In this document: positions 32,057-42,834 of the stretch, piece by piece
How the letters are laid out: each line of letters begins with the position of its first letter
How positions within the stretch are numbered: the stretch's first letter is position 1
Source of the DNA: Macrothele yani
Lineage: Eukaryota; Arthropoda; Arachnida; Araneae; Macrothelidae
Direction of reading: 5' to 3'
Length of the DNA: 64,000 nt
Assembly: GCA_039090855.1 (NCBI GenBank)
Contig: CM076999.1
Span: forward strand, 113,769,072 to 113,833,071
Program-made: the position numbers and the translations under genes
The notes under the pieces: model-generated
Databases searched by the model: none
Seen by the model: the letters and a program-made list of their open reading frames with translations, nothing else
Told to the model about the DNA's origin: nothing

Positions 32057-33094
32057 TATTATCAACAAAATACAGGTCCAGGTTGTGTTCTGCTACTTCA
32101 TGTTCAATCGCCTTAACTACAGTCCTGTATGCTTAAGCGTAAGGACTGTTAATCAGAATATCTGCCAGGGCTGTCAATATCGATCGCTTCAACTCTTTGT
32201 TCTCATTATTACCATTACGTGTATCCGAGCCGTCGGAGAATCTATAGAATACAGTTTTCACCATTAGGTGGCCACATATCTAATATATACCGATGAACGT
32301 GCCCCTGAATTTTAGAGCAGTGTGGACCATTGACTGGAATCTCCTTTTCCTTGTGGCCGAGAGGGAAGCGAATGACATCGCGCTATTGTATTTCCGCATG
32401 TGTTGGTTGAAACTAGGACTATTGAGAAACAAGTCTTTCAGTCCCGTATATATCTGTAGTTCTTTAAAAGAAATAAGGCCCTTATGACAACAGTACTTTA
32501 AAATGACCATTACTTTCCTCATTAGCGGAATGCAAATCGTGGCAGTGCGCACACTTAATAATATTAATTGCACCCAAGCTGTGGTCAGGTACGACAATTT
32601 CGCCCAAAAAACGTCTTCGGAAAGATGGGTTGCCGCGTGTATTACTGCGATCATTACGTGTGCTTTCAAATTTCGCCCAATAAAACTTTTCGAAAAGATA
32701 GGTTGCTGCGTGTATTACTGCGAACATTACGTGTGCTTTCAAATTTCGCCCAATAAAACTTTTCGAAAAGTTAGGTTGCTGCGTGTAGTACTGCGACCAT
32801 TATGTGCTTTGTCAAACCTTTTCGCTTGCTTACATTACGAAAAAAGACGCCCTCGTTTTGGTGGTCACTCCCAAACGCCATTTGTAATAAAACCCCGTTT
32901 CCGTTCTCACAGTAACACAGTTTACAGTTCTATGGCACTTAAAGCACGTGTAGCAGAGTTGTCCTTGACAATATCCAATCAGCTCTTTGCTCGCTGGCCA
33001 GTCAGGTCCTTGCCCGCCTGCTCCGGTATGCGCCATCTTCCATAGTCGTGTGACGGTAGGGCTAGTACGAAATTCCGTAATCGTAATTTCTTTT
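32057..33094. other. Unit spacer containing 73-bp tandem repeats
   Basis: I recognise no protein family. At about 32599-32830 there are three copies of a 73-74 bp unit (TTGCTGCGTGTATTACTGCG, CATTACGTGTGCTTTCAAAT, TTCGCCCAATAAAACTTTTC). Open frames of up to 180 codons cross this repeat on the plus strand, with a 129-codon frame on the other; both persist in unit B, but only because the units are nearly identical. The B counterpart is 48304-49341. Confidence 0.6.
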
Positions 33095-33310
33095 ATAGGA
33101 AAGGATACCCATTTAACCAGTGGGTCCAGCCTGGGGGCCGTCACTTAACGTGCTCGTCCGATGCAAGGTCCTCAGATTCGAACCTGGGCTGATCTTTCAG
33201 AGATGGTGTGATTTACTAACAATCGCTGAATATCCGCCGTGCATCGGACGAGCACGTTAAGTGACGGCCCCCAGGCTGGACCCACTGGTTAAATGGGTAT
33301 CCTTTCCTAT
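33095..33310. repeat. Perfect 71-bp-arm palindrome with 74-nt loop (unit A)
   Basis: The arms at 33095-33165 and 33240-33310 are exact reverse complements over all 71 positions (starts ATAGGAAAGGATACCCATTT; inner end GCTCGTCCGATGCA). The loop includes AGATTCGAACCTGGGCTGA, which resembles an inverted tRNA B-box. It could be a foldback transposon or an inverted duplication. Confidence 0.93.
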
Positions 33311-34246
33311 GCCCCCCGTGAAATTCTCTCACCCCTCTATGTGCAATATCGTATTTGTACTGTGGTGCCATCTACTGTACTCTAATATCACTACAAACTG
33401 TTCTGTCAAAGTCGCTAGACTTGCTCTCATTCCTTCCGTCTGTTTCTGTGTCCTGCCCAAAAGGCGATCTCGCTGTTGGTGGCTGGGAGCCAAACTCTAC
33501 TCACTGTGGACGGAAGTCCTACAAGAAAATGACAAAATACTGTGTTATGAGACGAAGTGAGAGTACTTGGCGTACATCAGTCAGCTGATTAAATTTAGAA
33601 GAAAACATCTTTAAATTAAATTAAATTAAATTAATTTAGAAGAACACCCCGATTCTTGGAATTAGCATCTGTAAAGTGAGCCATTTCCGAAGGTTGTACG
33701 ACGTACCTATGTGTCGCAATTGTGTACGACACTACGGAATTATTATATAAGATATAGAAATTAAGATTTGAGAAATTCTGACGTGAATTCATTTTACAAA
33801 TTGAGGAGTACCACGTCAAAAGCAAATGAAAATTAGAGATGTGGTTGTGTATATTTAACTTCATTCAAAAGCTTTTTTTAATAACATCATTAACAGTGAT
33901 GCACGTAAAGTTCTAAGTTATGTGAGGTGGCCATGGGTGTCGTTTAGTGGGAGATGTCATAAGGTTAAATTCCTGCGATCATGGATGTTGTCGCCGATTC
34001 GACATGGTTATCGTCTTTCAAAGATAAACCAGAACAACACAACATGAACGAAATTTTAGCTACTGTTAAACATGCACTTATTTAATAATATTTAAGTCAC
34101 ATATTTTTAATACCACACCTTCCAAATGCAGAATTAAATGACCTTTCTCAGCATCAAACACGCCATAACAAAACATCGAAACTCATTTTGCAGCTGCAAA
34201 GTTACCCCAGCGGGATAGTGTCTTATCGAATGAGTATTAATTTTTA
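33311..34246. other. Unit spacer
   Basis: I see no supported gene. It has an ATTAAATTAAATTAA run near 33614. The first of the roughly 1-kb modules begins at about 33.9-34.0 kb. The B counterpart is 49558-50494. Confidence 0.4.
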
Positions 34247-36900
34247 ACGCTTTCCATACGTAGGTTGAAGAAGCGTATGTGTTCCAGCTTTGTCCGTCTG
34301 TCTGTCCGCACGACAACTCCAGTAAAAATGATTCGAGTATGCGGTAGGAGACAACCTGGGAAGGAACCCTATTGAAAACGGAAGAAATGGGGTCAAAGGT
34401 CATGACATAAGAGCGGGTTCCATTCCACCGCCCTTGTGCGTCATAACTTACGTAAAAAACCTTCGATTGTGATAAAACTTCATCATGTTGTTCCGGAAAT
34501 GTATTGAACCAATTCTGTTTAATATCATCGAAATGGGGTCAAAGGTCAGGGAACAGAAGAGAGATTTATTCCACAGCCATTATCCTAATAACTTGACTAA
34601 AAATATTATTATTGCGTCAAAACTTTGGTATGTTGTTTCGGAGGTATACTGAACCAATTCTGTTTAATATGATCGAAATGGGGTCAAAGGTCAGGGCACA
34701 GGAGCGGAATTTATTCCACAGCCATTCTGCTCATAATTTGAGTAATAACTTGAGTAATGATTGCTGGCATGTTGGAAAGCGTATCATAATCAATGCACTG
34801 CACGATTTCACTAACTTGTTTCATATTTCATTCAACCTTGCTTTTTCTGTGAACTCCGTAACGCTTCCTAACCGAATGAAAGCTGGGAAACCAATTTCAA
34901 AAGCATTTGTTACTTTGGTGTTCCATACTTCACAGATAACATCTAAAATTATCTGTGAATATATAATAATTAACATTATTATATTATGTAAATGTGACAC
35001 GAAACAAAAATTGAATTTGCGTGCATGTTTTCAAGATCCTTTCATTGAATTGCATAACTAATCGACAGTATTGAAAAACTGAAGAAACCTTGAAATTTTC
35101 AAATTCTTGACGTTCACCGAATTTTTCTTCGATCGATCACTTCTGATTAAATAAGTGTGGGTTTACTTCCAATATGCGATGGACCGGCGGCATTCTTTAA
35201 ACCTGTTTTCAGTAAATTCTGTTCAAATCCCAGAGTTATTGCCTGGAAATTTTAGATAGTAGACCTGCTTGATTTGTGAGAACAAAACATTGCGTTACTT
35301 TAAAGAGAAGGAATTACGTAATTTTTAGGAAAAAGATTTCGCAAAGTGCCCTAATTAGGTATTAAGCATAGGTTCTTAGAACACAGACTTAGACATTGAC
35401 TTTGAAAGTTTAAAGACAGATATCGGGAAATCAGTTAGTGTCGCTGTTTACATATGTGTCGTTATAGAACGATCACATTGATATATTCTGATCAAATTCC
35501 TGTGATCACAGATGATTTCGCCGATTTGAGATCGATATCATCTCTCTCTCAGGTAAGCCAAAGCAAAACAGCATAAACAGAATACTGAACACTATTAAAC
35601 AAGTACTTATTTATTTAGGTTTCAGTGATATGTATTTCAAACACCACAGCTTTCAAATGTAGATTTAAATTCGCTTTCCCAGAATCAACACGCCATAACA
35701 AAACGACAAAACTCTTTTCCACAGACACAAGTACCGGTTTTCATCCCGTATCATTTAATAAGTATTTCTTCATTCATATTTCGACGTTGCATTTCCTGTG
35801 GACCTGTGGCGCGTTCTAACCGAATGGAACCTGGGAAACCGATTTCAAAAGCATTTATCACTTAGGTGCTTAAACCATTACCGGTAAAATCTTAATTTGT
35901 ACATCAATGACGTTGACATTGGAGTAATATATAAATGTGGCAGGTAACAAAATTTTTTTTTCGTGCATGTTTTCCATATGCTTCCGTTGAATTGTAGAAC
36001 TAGTTGGTAGCATTGAAAAAAGACCAAAAAAAAGAAATTGGATGAAACCTTGAAAGATAATCGTTCTTAATGTTAGCGGATTTTGTCTTCGGTTGATACC
36101 TTACGAAGTAGATCGATGGCTGTTTACAATCAATATTCTATATCGTAAGGTCGGCATTCTTTGAAACAATGTTCAATAAATTCGCGAAAAATTGCCCCAA
36201 AACTCTGGACTGTAAACCTTCTGGATTTTTAAAAACTAAAACAAAATGTACTTAATTTTAAGGGAAAAAGTCTAAATCATTTTTGAGGAAAAAAATTTGC
36301 AATGTGCCCTACGCGAAACGACAGGATTTCAGAAAATTAAAGAAGGAATTGATTTTTTAAAGTCAGGTATGGGAAAATCAAGATTTGACGTCACATGATA
36401 AATAATAAATCGTTTAAAATCAGATTTAAATTTGACATTAGGTAAAAATATGCATATGGGTATACATATATGGTTATCAGTTAGCGGCGTTAAAGTGGGG
36501 GTCGTTAAACCTATCTTATTGAAATGTTCTAGTAGAGGTCCTGAGATCATTGATGATTTCGCCCAATTCAGATCGGTAAGCAAGAGCAAAACAGCTTAGA
36601 AGAAATATTGATAACTGTTAAACACGCGCTTATTAATTCAGATATCAGCCATATATTTCAAACACCACAGCTTTCAAATGTAGATTTAAATTCGCTTTCC
36701 CAGAATCAACACGCCATAACAAAACGACAAAACTCTTTTCCACAGACACAAGTACCGGTTTTCATCCCGTATCATTTAATTAGTATTTCTTCATTCATAT
36801 TTCGACGTTGCATTTCCTGTGGACCTGTGGCGCGTTCTAACCGAATGGAACCCGGGAAACCGATTTCAAAAGCATTTACCGCTTAGATGCTTTAAAACTG
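33950..36900 (+). repeat. Three diverged tandem modules of about 1 kb (unit A)
   Basis: AACACGCCATAACAAAAC recurs at about 34145, 35689 and 36709, in each case after a CACTTATTTA- or GCTTATTAATT-type segment and before a block with CTAACCGAATG and ATTTCAAAAGCATTT. Module 1 is split by an H2 element; without it the spacings are about 0.95-1.0 kb. Modules 2 and 3 are nearly identical over CACACCATAAC-to-GCATTTA-type segments, whereas module 1 is clearly diverged. I see no coding capacity. Confidence 0.8.
34247..34818 (+). mobile_element. Helentron-like element family H2, copy c
   Basis: ACGCTTTCCATACGTAGGTT starts the 5' hairpin, followed by TTGTCCGTCTGTCTGTCCGC, three or four units with GGGGTCAAAGGTCA, then TGGAAAGCGTATCATAATCA and CTAACTTG followed by TTT. 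It interrupts module 1 between GAATGAGTATTAATTTTT and TTTCATATTTCATTCAAC; modules 2 and 3 preserve the uninterrupted site (AAGTATTTCTTCATTCATAT). No target-site duplication beyond T's is evident. The unit B counterpart is about 1016 bp longer. Confidence 0.8.
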
Positions 36901-37851
36901 ACTGCTAATTTATGTTCGATATGCCTTTGCTAAATAAATATGAAAGCTTGTATTACTAAATCAAACTGTATTTGAAGTGTCATGGGTATTAAAACAGAAG
37001 TGGAGGTATATGCACTGAACTATGAAGTGTATCAAATTCTTCAGCGTGAACGCCGGAGCTGCTAAATGCAAGATCATCTTCACGAGTCAGCGATATAGGG
37101 GAAATGAACTTTTGACTAGATATCTTAAACATCCCTTTAAAAGTAGGAAGCTAGTTGATTTGGAAAAGTCACACAGAAGCGGTGTGGAAAGTCGGTAGGA
37201 ACATATGGCGTTATTTGTAACAATGGATCGATTAGTCCAGGATTTCGGACAATGTGCTCTCAGAAGGAGGGAAACATTTCGTAGTTGGTAATTCGAGGTG
37301 GAACTTAACACCCAACCATAACTTTCGAAGCCGGCTGCTGTGAACACACGGCCATCAGAGGCCGGTATGCTGATCTGCGTGTTGTTAATCTTTATATAGT
37401 TTCTCTTAACAATGAAATGTTACGTGCCACCTGTTGAAGCAGTTTTCCGTCATTATATTGTTACATATCTTCATTGTTTTCCTTCACAACACGAGCGTAA
37501 AAGTTTGTAACGATTACAAATTTATGTTTAATCCGTGTGATTCCTGCCCATATCAACTCCTTTCCGATCTTGAGTATGAAATTATGTGTCTGTCTACTTG
37601 TTAGTCGCCTAAAGAAGAAACTACTGCACATAGAGACTTGAAATTTGGCAGAAAACTGCCACAATAAAAATGCAAGTGTGCACCACAGAGCATTTTGATT
37701 GAAATTCAAATTTGCAAAATTTTAATTAATTTTTCTTTCTTTCTAAAACATTCACCCATTGTTGAAATTTCATCATTCAGTGAGCTGTGGAATAAGCTAA
37801 CGCAACAATACTTCATTTCCTTTCTGCGTAACATTTCTTCAGTACATTATT
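36901..37851. other. Unit spacer
   Basis: I see no supported gene. Short minus-strand frames (86 and 82 codons) lack recognisable similarity. The B counterpart is 54169-55119. Confidence 0.35.
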
Positions 37852-37959
37852 CCGCAACAATGCTTCATTTTACTCTGCAACAGTAGATCATAAACGTAGT
37901 AATGTGTCATTATTACGTTTATGATCTATTGTTGCAGAGTATAATAAGCATTGTTGCGC
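37852..37959. repeat. Foldback palindrome (unit A)
   Basis: CGCAACAATGCTT, TACTCTGCAACAGTAGATCA and TAAACGTAGTAATG are mirrored after a TGT turn by CATTATTACGTTTATGATCT, ATTGTTGCAGAGTA and AAGCATTGTTGCG. The arms are about 50 bp with a few mismatches. Confidence 0.85.
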
Positions 37960-38040
37960 AATGCTTCATTACACTCGGTAAACTTCGGTTATCCGACTCC
38001 AAACGCAATAGAAGTTACAATATGTGAAAAAACAAGTTTG

Positions 38041-38112
38041 TCCACGCCGGGAATCGAATTCGGGTAACCTCACTCCGGAGTAAGGCGCTCTCCCAACTCA
38101 GCTATTTCGACA
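38041..38112 (-). mobile_element. tRNA-like SINE head, family S3 relative (unit A)
   Basis: The minus strand starts TGTCGAAATAGCTGAGTTGG and contains GAGAGCGCCTTACTCCGGAG and GATTCCCGGCGTGGA, closely matching the S3 heads at 10562-10633. The acceptor stem is poor and the B-box (GAATTCGATTCC) is altered, so I do not call a tRNA gene. Confidence 0.55.
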
Positions 38113-38305
38113 GATTGTCTCCCTGCAGATTTGTCGTCTTGACACACGTTTTCACCTCTGTAGTACGTCACAAATATTGATATCTCTACTCAAATGTTTG
38201 GGTTATACTTGCGAAATGAAAAATGCACGTTTCCATGGAGGATTTACTAACGTTATAGACCACAACCCTCTGTGTGTTACGCGCATAGTACACAATTCCT
38301 GGTGG

Positions 38306-38308
<3 letters not shown>

Positions 38309-38350
<42 letters not shown>
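38309..38350 (+). repeat. (TA)n microsatellite, target of two independent insertions
   Basis: About 19 TA repeats run directly into the LINE start codon. The unit B tract at 55577-55590 and 57131-57141 is split instead by a Tc1 element. Confidence 0.95.
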
Positions 38351-38353
<3 letters not shown>

Positions 38354-41311
38354 ACTCCACAACTTAAATCTTGGCCCTCAGTCTCCGGTAGCTGGAATGT
38401 ACCTGGCCAAGGCAGCGGCCAGTGCGACATGAAGGCAGAGGGTGCTAAGAATCAGCGGAGGACCGGACTAGGCTGCCATCTGATGCTGACCTTGGCAACG
38501 TACAATGGACGCTCCCTATCTTCTGATTCAAGGCTTCTTGAATTGGAAGAGGAACTACAAAGCATCAAGTGGGACATCGTGGGGCTAAGTGAGGTAAGGA
38601 GAAAAGGAGAAGATCTCATTGAACTGAAAAGTGGACATCTCTTCTACTATCGTGGGACAGATACTGGCAGAACTAGTGGTGTTGGATTTATAATAAACAA
38701 GAAACTGAAGGATAAAGCTGTAGAAGTTGAAAGTTCCTCTGACAGAGCTGCACGACTCGTTATCCAACTATCGAGAAGATACCAGGCTCAGATTATTCAA
38801 ACTTATGCACCCACCACAAGTCATCCTGAAGAAGAAATTGAAGAATTTTATGAGGAAATTTGTCATCTAAATAATAAAGGTAAGCAGCACTTGAAAATAA
38901 TTATGGGAGATTTCAATGCAAAAATAGGGCAACGGCAACAGAATGAAACTTCAGTAGGTAAATTCGGTCACGGCAACAGAAACCAGCGTGGAAATACTCT
39001 CGTTGAGTTTGCAGAGGCAGAAGGGTTTTTCATCTTAAACTCCTTCTTCAAGAAAAAGCCACACAGGAAATGGACATGGAGACATCCAAATGGGACGACA
39101 AGTGAAATTGATTTCATTATGTGTAACAAAAAATTCGTCATAGAAGACTGCAGTGTGCTAAACAAGTTCAACACAGGTAGTGACCATAGATTGGTGAGAT
39201 GTAAAATGCACCTCAACACTAAACTTGAACGTGGCAAGCTCATAGGACAAACAAAATCTATTGACATAACCAACCTTAAAAAACACCATAATACCTTCAA
39301 GTTGGAACTGAAGAACAGGTTCTCTGCTTTAGAAGGCCTAACATCGGAAGAAGTGGACATCTCTGAAGTTAACAGAAAAGTAACCAAAGCTCTTAAGGAA
39401 ACAGCAACAAAATTAGCTGGGTCTAAGAACAAGTTGCATGTAAATAAATTATCAGGAAAAACGAAAATGTTGATGCAAAAAAGAAGAGAGATGAGGACAA
39501 CTAAAGAAGATGTGACATCCAAAGTGGAATATATAGAGCTATGCAAGACAGTACGAAAAAGTATCACTGAAGACGTAAGAAAATTCAACTGTGAACTAGT
39601 GAGGAAAGCAATTGAAAACAACCAAAGCCTAAAGATAGCAAAGGGACTTCTCAGTAAGGGAAGAAAACAGATTATGGCACTGAGAAAAGAAGATGGTTCT
39701 GTAACAAGAAATAGAGGTGAAATTTTGACAAGAGTGAAAGATTTCTACTCCAAATTATATGAAAGGGATGATACATGCACTCCAGACATCATGGAAGATA
39801 CCAGTACCAGAGTTCCTTCAGTCCTTCCAGCAGAAGTTGCACATGCAATCAAGAACATGAAGCGGGGGAAAACTCCAGGAGAAGATGGAATTACTGTAGA
39901 CATCATACAAGAAGCAAGTGGAGAAATCGAAACAGTACTCGCCCAAATTTTCACTCGATGCCTTAATGAAGGAAAGATTCCTGAGGATTGGAATACCGCT
40001 GCAATGATCCTGCTACATAAGAAAGGTGACATTGAGGATCTCGGAAACTACAGACCTATCAGCCTCCTATCAGTGGTTTATAAAATCTTCACTAAAGTTC
40101 TTTCACACCGCTTGAAGGTAACACTGGACATGGCTCAACCGAGAGAACAAGCTGGATTCAGGAGTGGCTACGGCACAATAGATCATATCCATGTGCTGAG
40201 AGAACTAATTGAAAGAGCGAGGGAATATGAACTTCCATTGTGCATGGCTTTTATCGATTATGAAAAGGCCTTTGATTCGGTGAAACCATCAGCAGTTACA
40301 ATGGCTCTGAAAACCTGCGGTATTGAAGATGCATACATTAATATTATTAATAACATCTATGAAAATGCAAGTGCAAAGATTCGGCTGTTTGAAAATACAA
40401 CACACATAAAAATTGGAAAGGGAGTGAGACAAGGTGACACCATATCTCCGAAGCTCTTTAATACCACATTGGAGGGTGTATTTCAGTCACTGAGCTGGGA
40501 AAACAAGGGGATAAAGATTAATGGAGATTATCTAACCCACCTTCGTTTTGCTGATGACGTAGTCATTTTTGCAACTAGCCCATCAGAGCTGCAGAGTATG
40601 ATCCAGGAACTTGCTGACAAGAGTAAAGAAGTGGGATTAAAAATGAACTTTCAGAAGACAAAAGTGATGTTCAATGCTTTTACAAGAAATGAAGATTTAT
40701 CGATTGATGGAGAAAAGCTGGAGATAACAGATACGTACGTTTATCTTGGACAGGAGATATCAAGTGAGGGTCACATTGATGAAGAAATTAATCGGCGTAC
40801 AAAACTTGCCTGGAGAGCTTTTGGAAGAAACAGCATAATTTTCAAGAGCAATATGCCATTATGTCTTAAAAGAAAAGTGTTTGATCAATGCATCCTTCCA
40901 GTGCTTACGTATGGTGCAGAGACGTGGACCTTAACTAAAAGAGACATACAAAGGCTGCAGACAACTCAAAGAGGCAAGGAGAGGTGCATACTTGGTGTAA
41001 CCAGGAGAGATAAGAAGAGGAACTCGTGGATCCGAAAAATGACAAGAGTGGAAGACATCATGATCAGAGTTAAATCCCTGAAATGGCAATGGGCTGGACA
41101 TACTGCCAGAAGGACAGATCATCGATGGACAGCCGAAATTTTAGATTGGATTCCAAGGGACAGGAAGAGATCCAGAAGAAGACCACATGGGAGATGGGTG
41201 GATGAAATTCGAAAGTATGCAGGGGTGACATGGAGGAGACTGGCACAAGACAGACCGTTGTGGAGGAAACTTGGGGAGACCTTCGTCCAGCAGTGGATTG
41301 ATAATGGTTGA
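38351..41311 (+). CDS. LINE ORF: AP-endonuclease and reverse transcriptase, 986 aa
   Basis: The protein nicks target DNA and primes reverse transcription of the element's own RNA. The start is set at 38351 (MTPQLKSWPSVSGSW); the frame is open upstream only through TA repeat codons. Residues about 45-285 form an apurinic-type endonuclease: LATYNGRSL, IVGLSEVRR (catalytic Glu about 81), TYAPTT, MGDFNAKIG (186-193), SEIDFI (about 251) and GSDHRLV (276-282). The reverse transcriptase follows with GKTPGEDGI, YRPISLLS (about 566), FIDYEKAFDSV (about 635), GVRQGDTISP and the catalytic FADDVV (about 733). The C-terminal region has AGHTARRTDHRW and GETFVQQWIDNG-stop, the conserved RTE-type end. There is no stop or frameshift over 987 codons, close to the family length of about 1000. 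Confidence 0.93.
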
Positions 41312-41334
41312 CAATGATGATGATGATGATGATA
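38351..41334 (+). mobile_element. RTE-type LINE with intact ORF
   Basis: The body runs from the ATG directly after the (TA)n tract to a (GAT)n tail at about 41313-41334, typical of RTE-clade elements. No 5' UTR can be told apart from the TA tract, so slight 5' truncation cannot be excluded. It is absent from the corresponding place in unit B, so it inserted after the duplication (or was lost from B). Sequence TATATAAAACGCAAGTGC follows, leading into an older truncated copy. Confidence 0.9.
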
Positions 41335-41341
41335 TATATAA

Positions 41342-42313
41342 AACGCAAGTGCAAAGATGCGGCTGTTTGCAAATACAACACACATAAAAACTGGAAAGGA
41401 AGTGAGACAAGGTGACACCATATCTCCCAAGCTCTTTAATGCCACATGGGAAAATATCTTTCAATCCCTAAACTGGGAAAACAAAGCGATAAAGATTAAA
41501 TGGAGATTATCTAACTCACCTTCGTTTTGCTGATGACGTAGTCATTTTTGCAACTACCCCATCAGAGCTGCAGAGTATGATCCAGGAACTTGCTGACGAG
41601 AGTAAAGAAGTGGGATAAAAAATGAACTTTCAGAAGACAAAAGTGATGTTCAATGCTTTTACACGAAATGAAGATTTATCGATTGATGGAGAAAAGATGG
41701 AGATAACAGACACGTACGTTTATCTTGGACAGCTGATATCAAGTGAGGGTTACATTGATGAAGAAATTAATCGGCGTACAAAACTTTCCTGGAGAGCTTT
41801 TGGAAGAAACAGCATAATTTTCAAGAGCAATATGCCATTATGGCTTAAAAGAAAAGTGTTGATCAATGCATCATTCCAGTGCTTACGTGTGGTGCAGAGA
41901 CATGGACCTTAGCTAAAAGAGACATACAAAATCTGCAGACAACTCAAAGCAGCCTGGAGAGGTGCATGCTTGGTGTAACCAGGAGAGATAAGAAGAGGAA
42001 CTCGTGGATCCGAAAAATGACAAGTGTGGAAGACATCATGATCAGAGTTAAATCCCTGAAATGGAAATGGGCTGGTCATACTGCCAGAAGGACAGACCAT
42101 CGATGGACAGCCGAAATTTTAGATTGGATGCCAAGGGACAGGAAAAGACCCAGAAGAAGACCACATGGGCGATGGGTGGATGAAATTCGAAAGTATGCGG
42201 GAGTGACATTAAGGAGAATGGCACAAGACAAACCGTTGTGGAAGAGATTTGGAGAGACCTTCGTCCAGCGGTGGATTGATAATGGTTGACAATGATGATG
42301 ATGATGATGATGA
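41342..42313 (+). pseudogene. 5'-truncated RTE LINE copy (unit A)
   Basis: It starts at the codons for ASAKMRLF (equivalent to about 40366 in the intact copy) and runs to the stop at about 42289 plus a (GAT)n tail. Lesions: an extra A in AGATTAAATGGAG near 41497 (frameshift), TAA for TTA in GGGATAAAAAATG near 41617, and a missing T in AAAGTGTTGATC near 41865 (frameshift). The TAA is shared with the 57.1-kb copy, so this insertion predates the duplication. Confidence 0.9.
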
Positions 42314-42834
42314 TTATATAATTCGAAGCATTTTCGTTTCCGCAATCATTTCTTTCGAATTTGACCTTGCCTAATAGGTAATTGATGTGCACCATTTGTA
42401 ATTTGAAAGCTCAACTTGCTGTTTACTTGTCAGACTCCAGAAATGTACGTAACAATTTTTATGCAATAAGCTTTGCTTGCAGCATTTGTTATTCATCCCC
42501 ATTGTCATTGCAGTGTATATACCATCATGTTTTAACAGTTTTGTATTATTTCCCAGTGAGACGCCCAACACTGTACGTCTCCCTCTTATGTTTTCTTATG
42601 ATAAATAATAATAAAGCGATTTTGAAACCTTCGTCGCAGTTGGTGGGGGGTCGTTTAATTTTCGAATTGCTGCTTCCAGTGTAGAACTACGTATTATGAA
42701 TAGTTCCATGCATTTTCTAGGGAAAGGTTTTGACTACGTTTCTTCAACCGATGTTTCGAGACTTACAGTTTGTTGTTTACTGCATCAGAATTCTCAGGAA
42801 TAGCGAGCAGGCTGTAGCCAAGGACGGGTTTTTT
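42314..42834. other. Unit spacer
   Basis: I see no supported gene. It is nearly identical to 58112-58629 in unit B. Confidence 0.4.

Noticed and set aside
32503..33045. 180-codon frame conserved between units A and B as a host gene
   Set aside because: Conservation reflects recent duplication of the whole 16 kb; the frame runs through a 73-bp repeat and into a palindrome, and matches no known family.
38177..38350. N-terminal extension of the LINE ORF to 38177
   Set aside because: It encodes unit flank and (TA)n repeat codons (YIYIYI); the same flank exists in unit B without the LINE.
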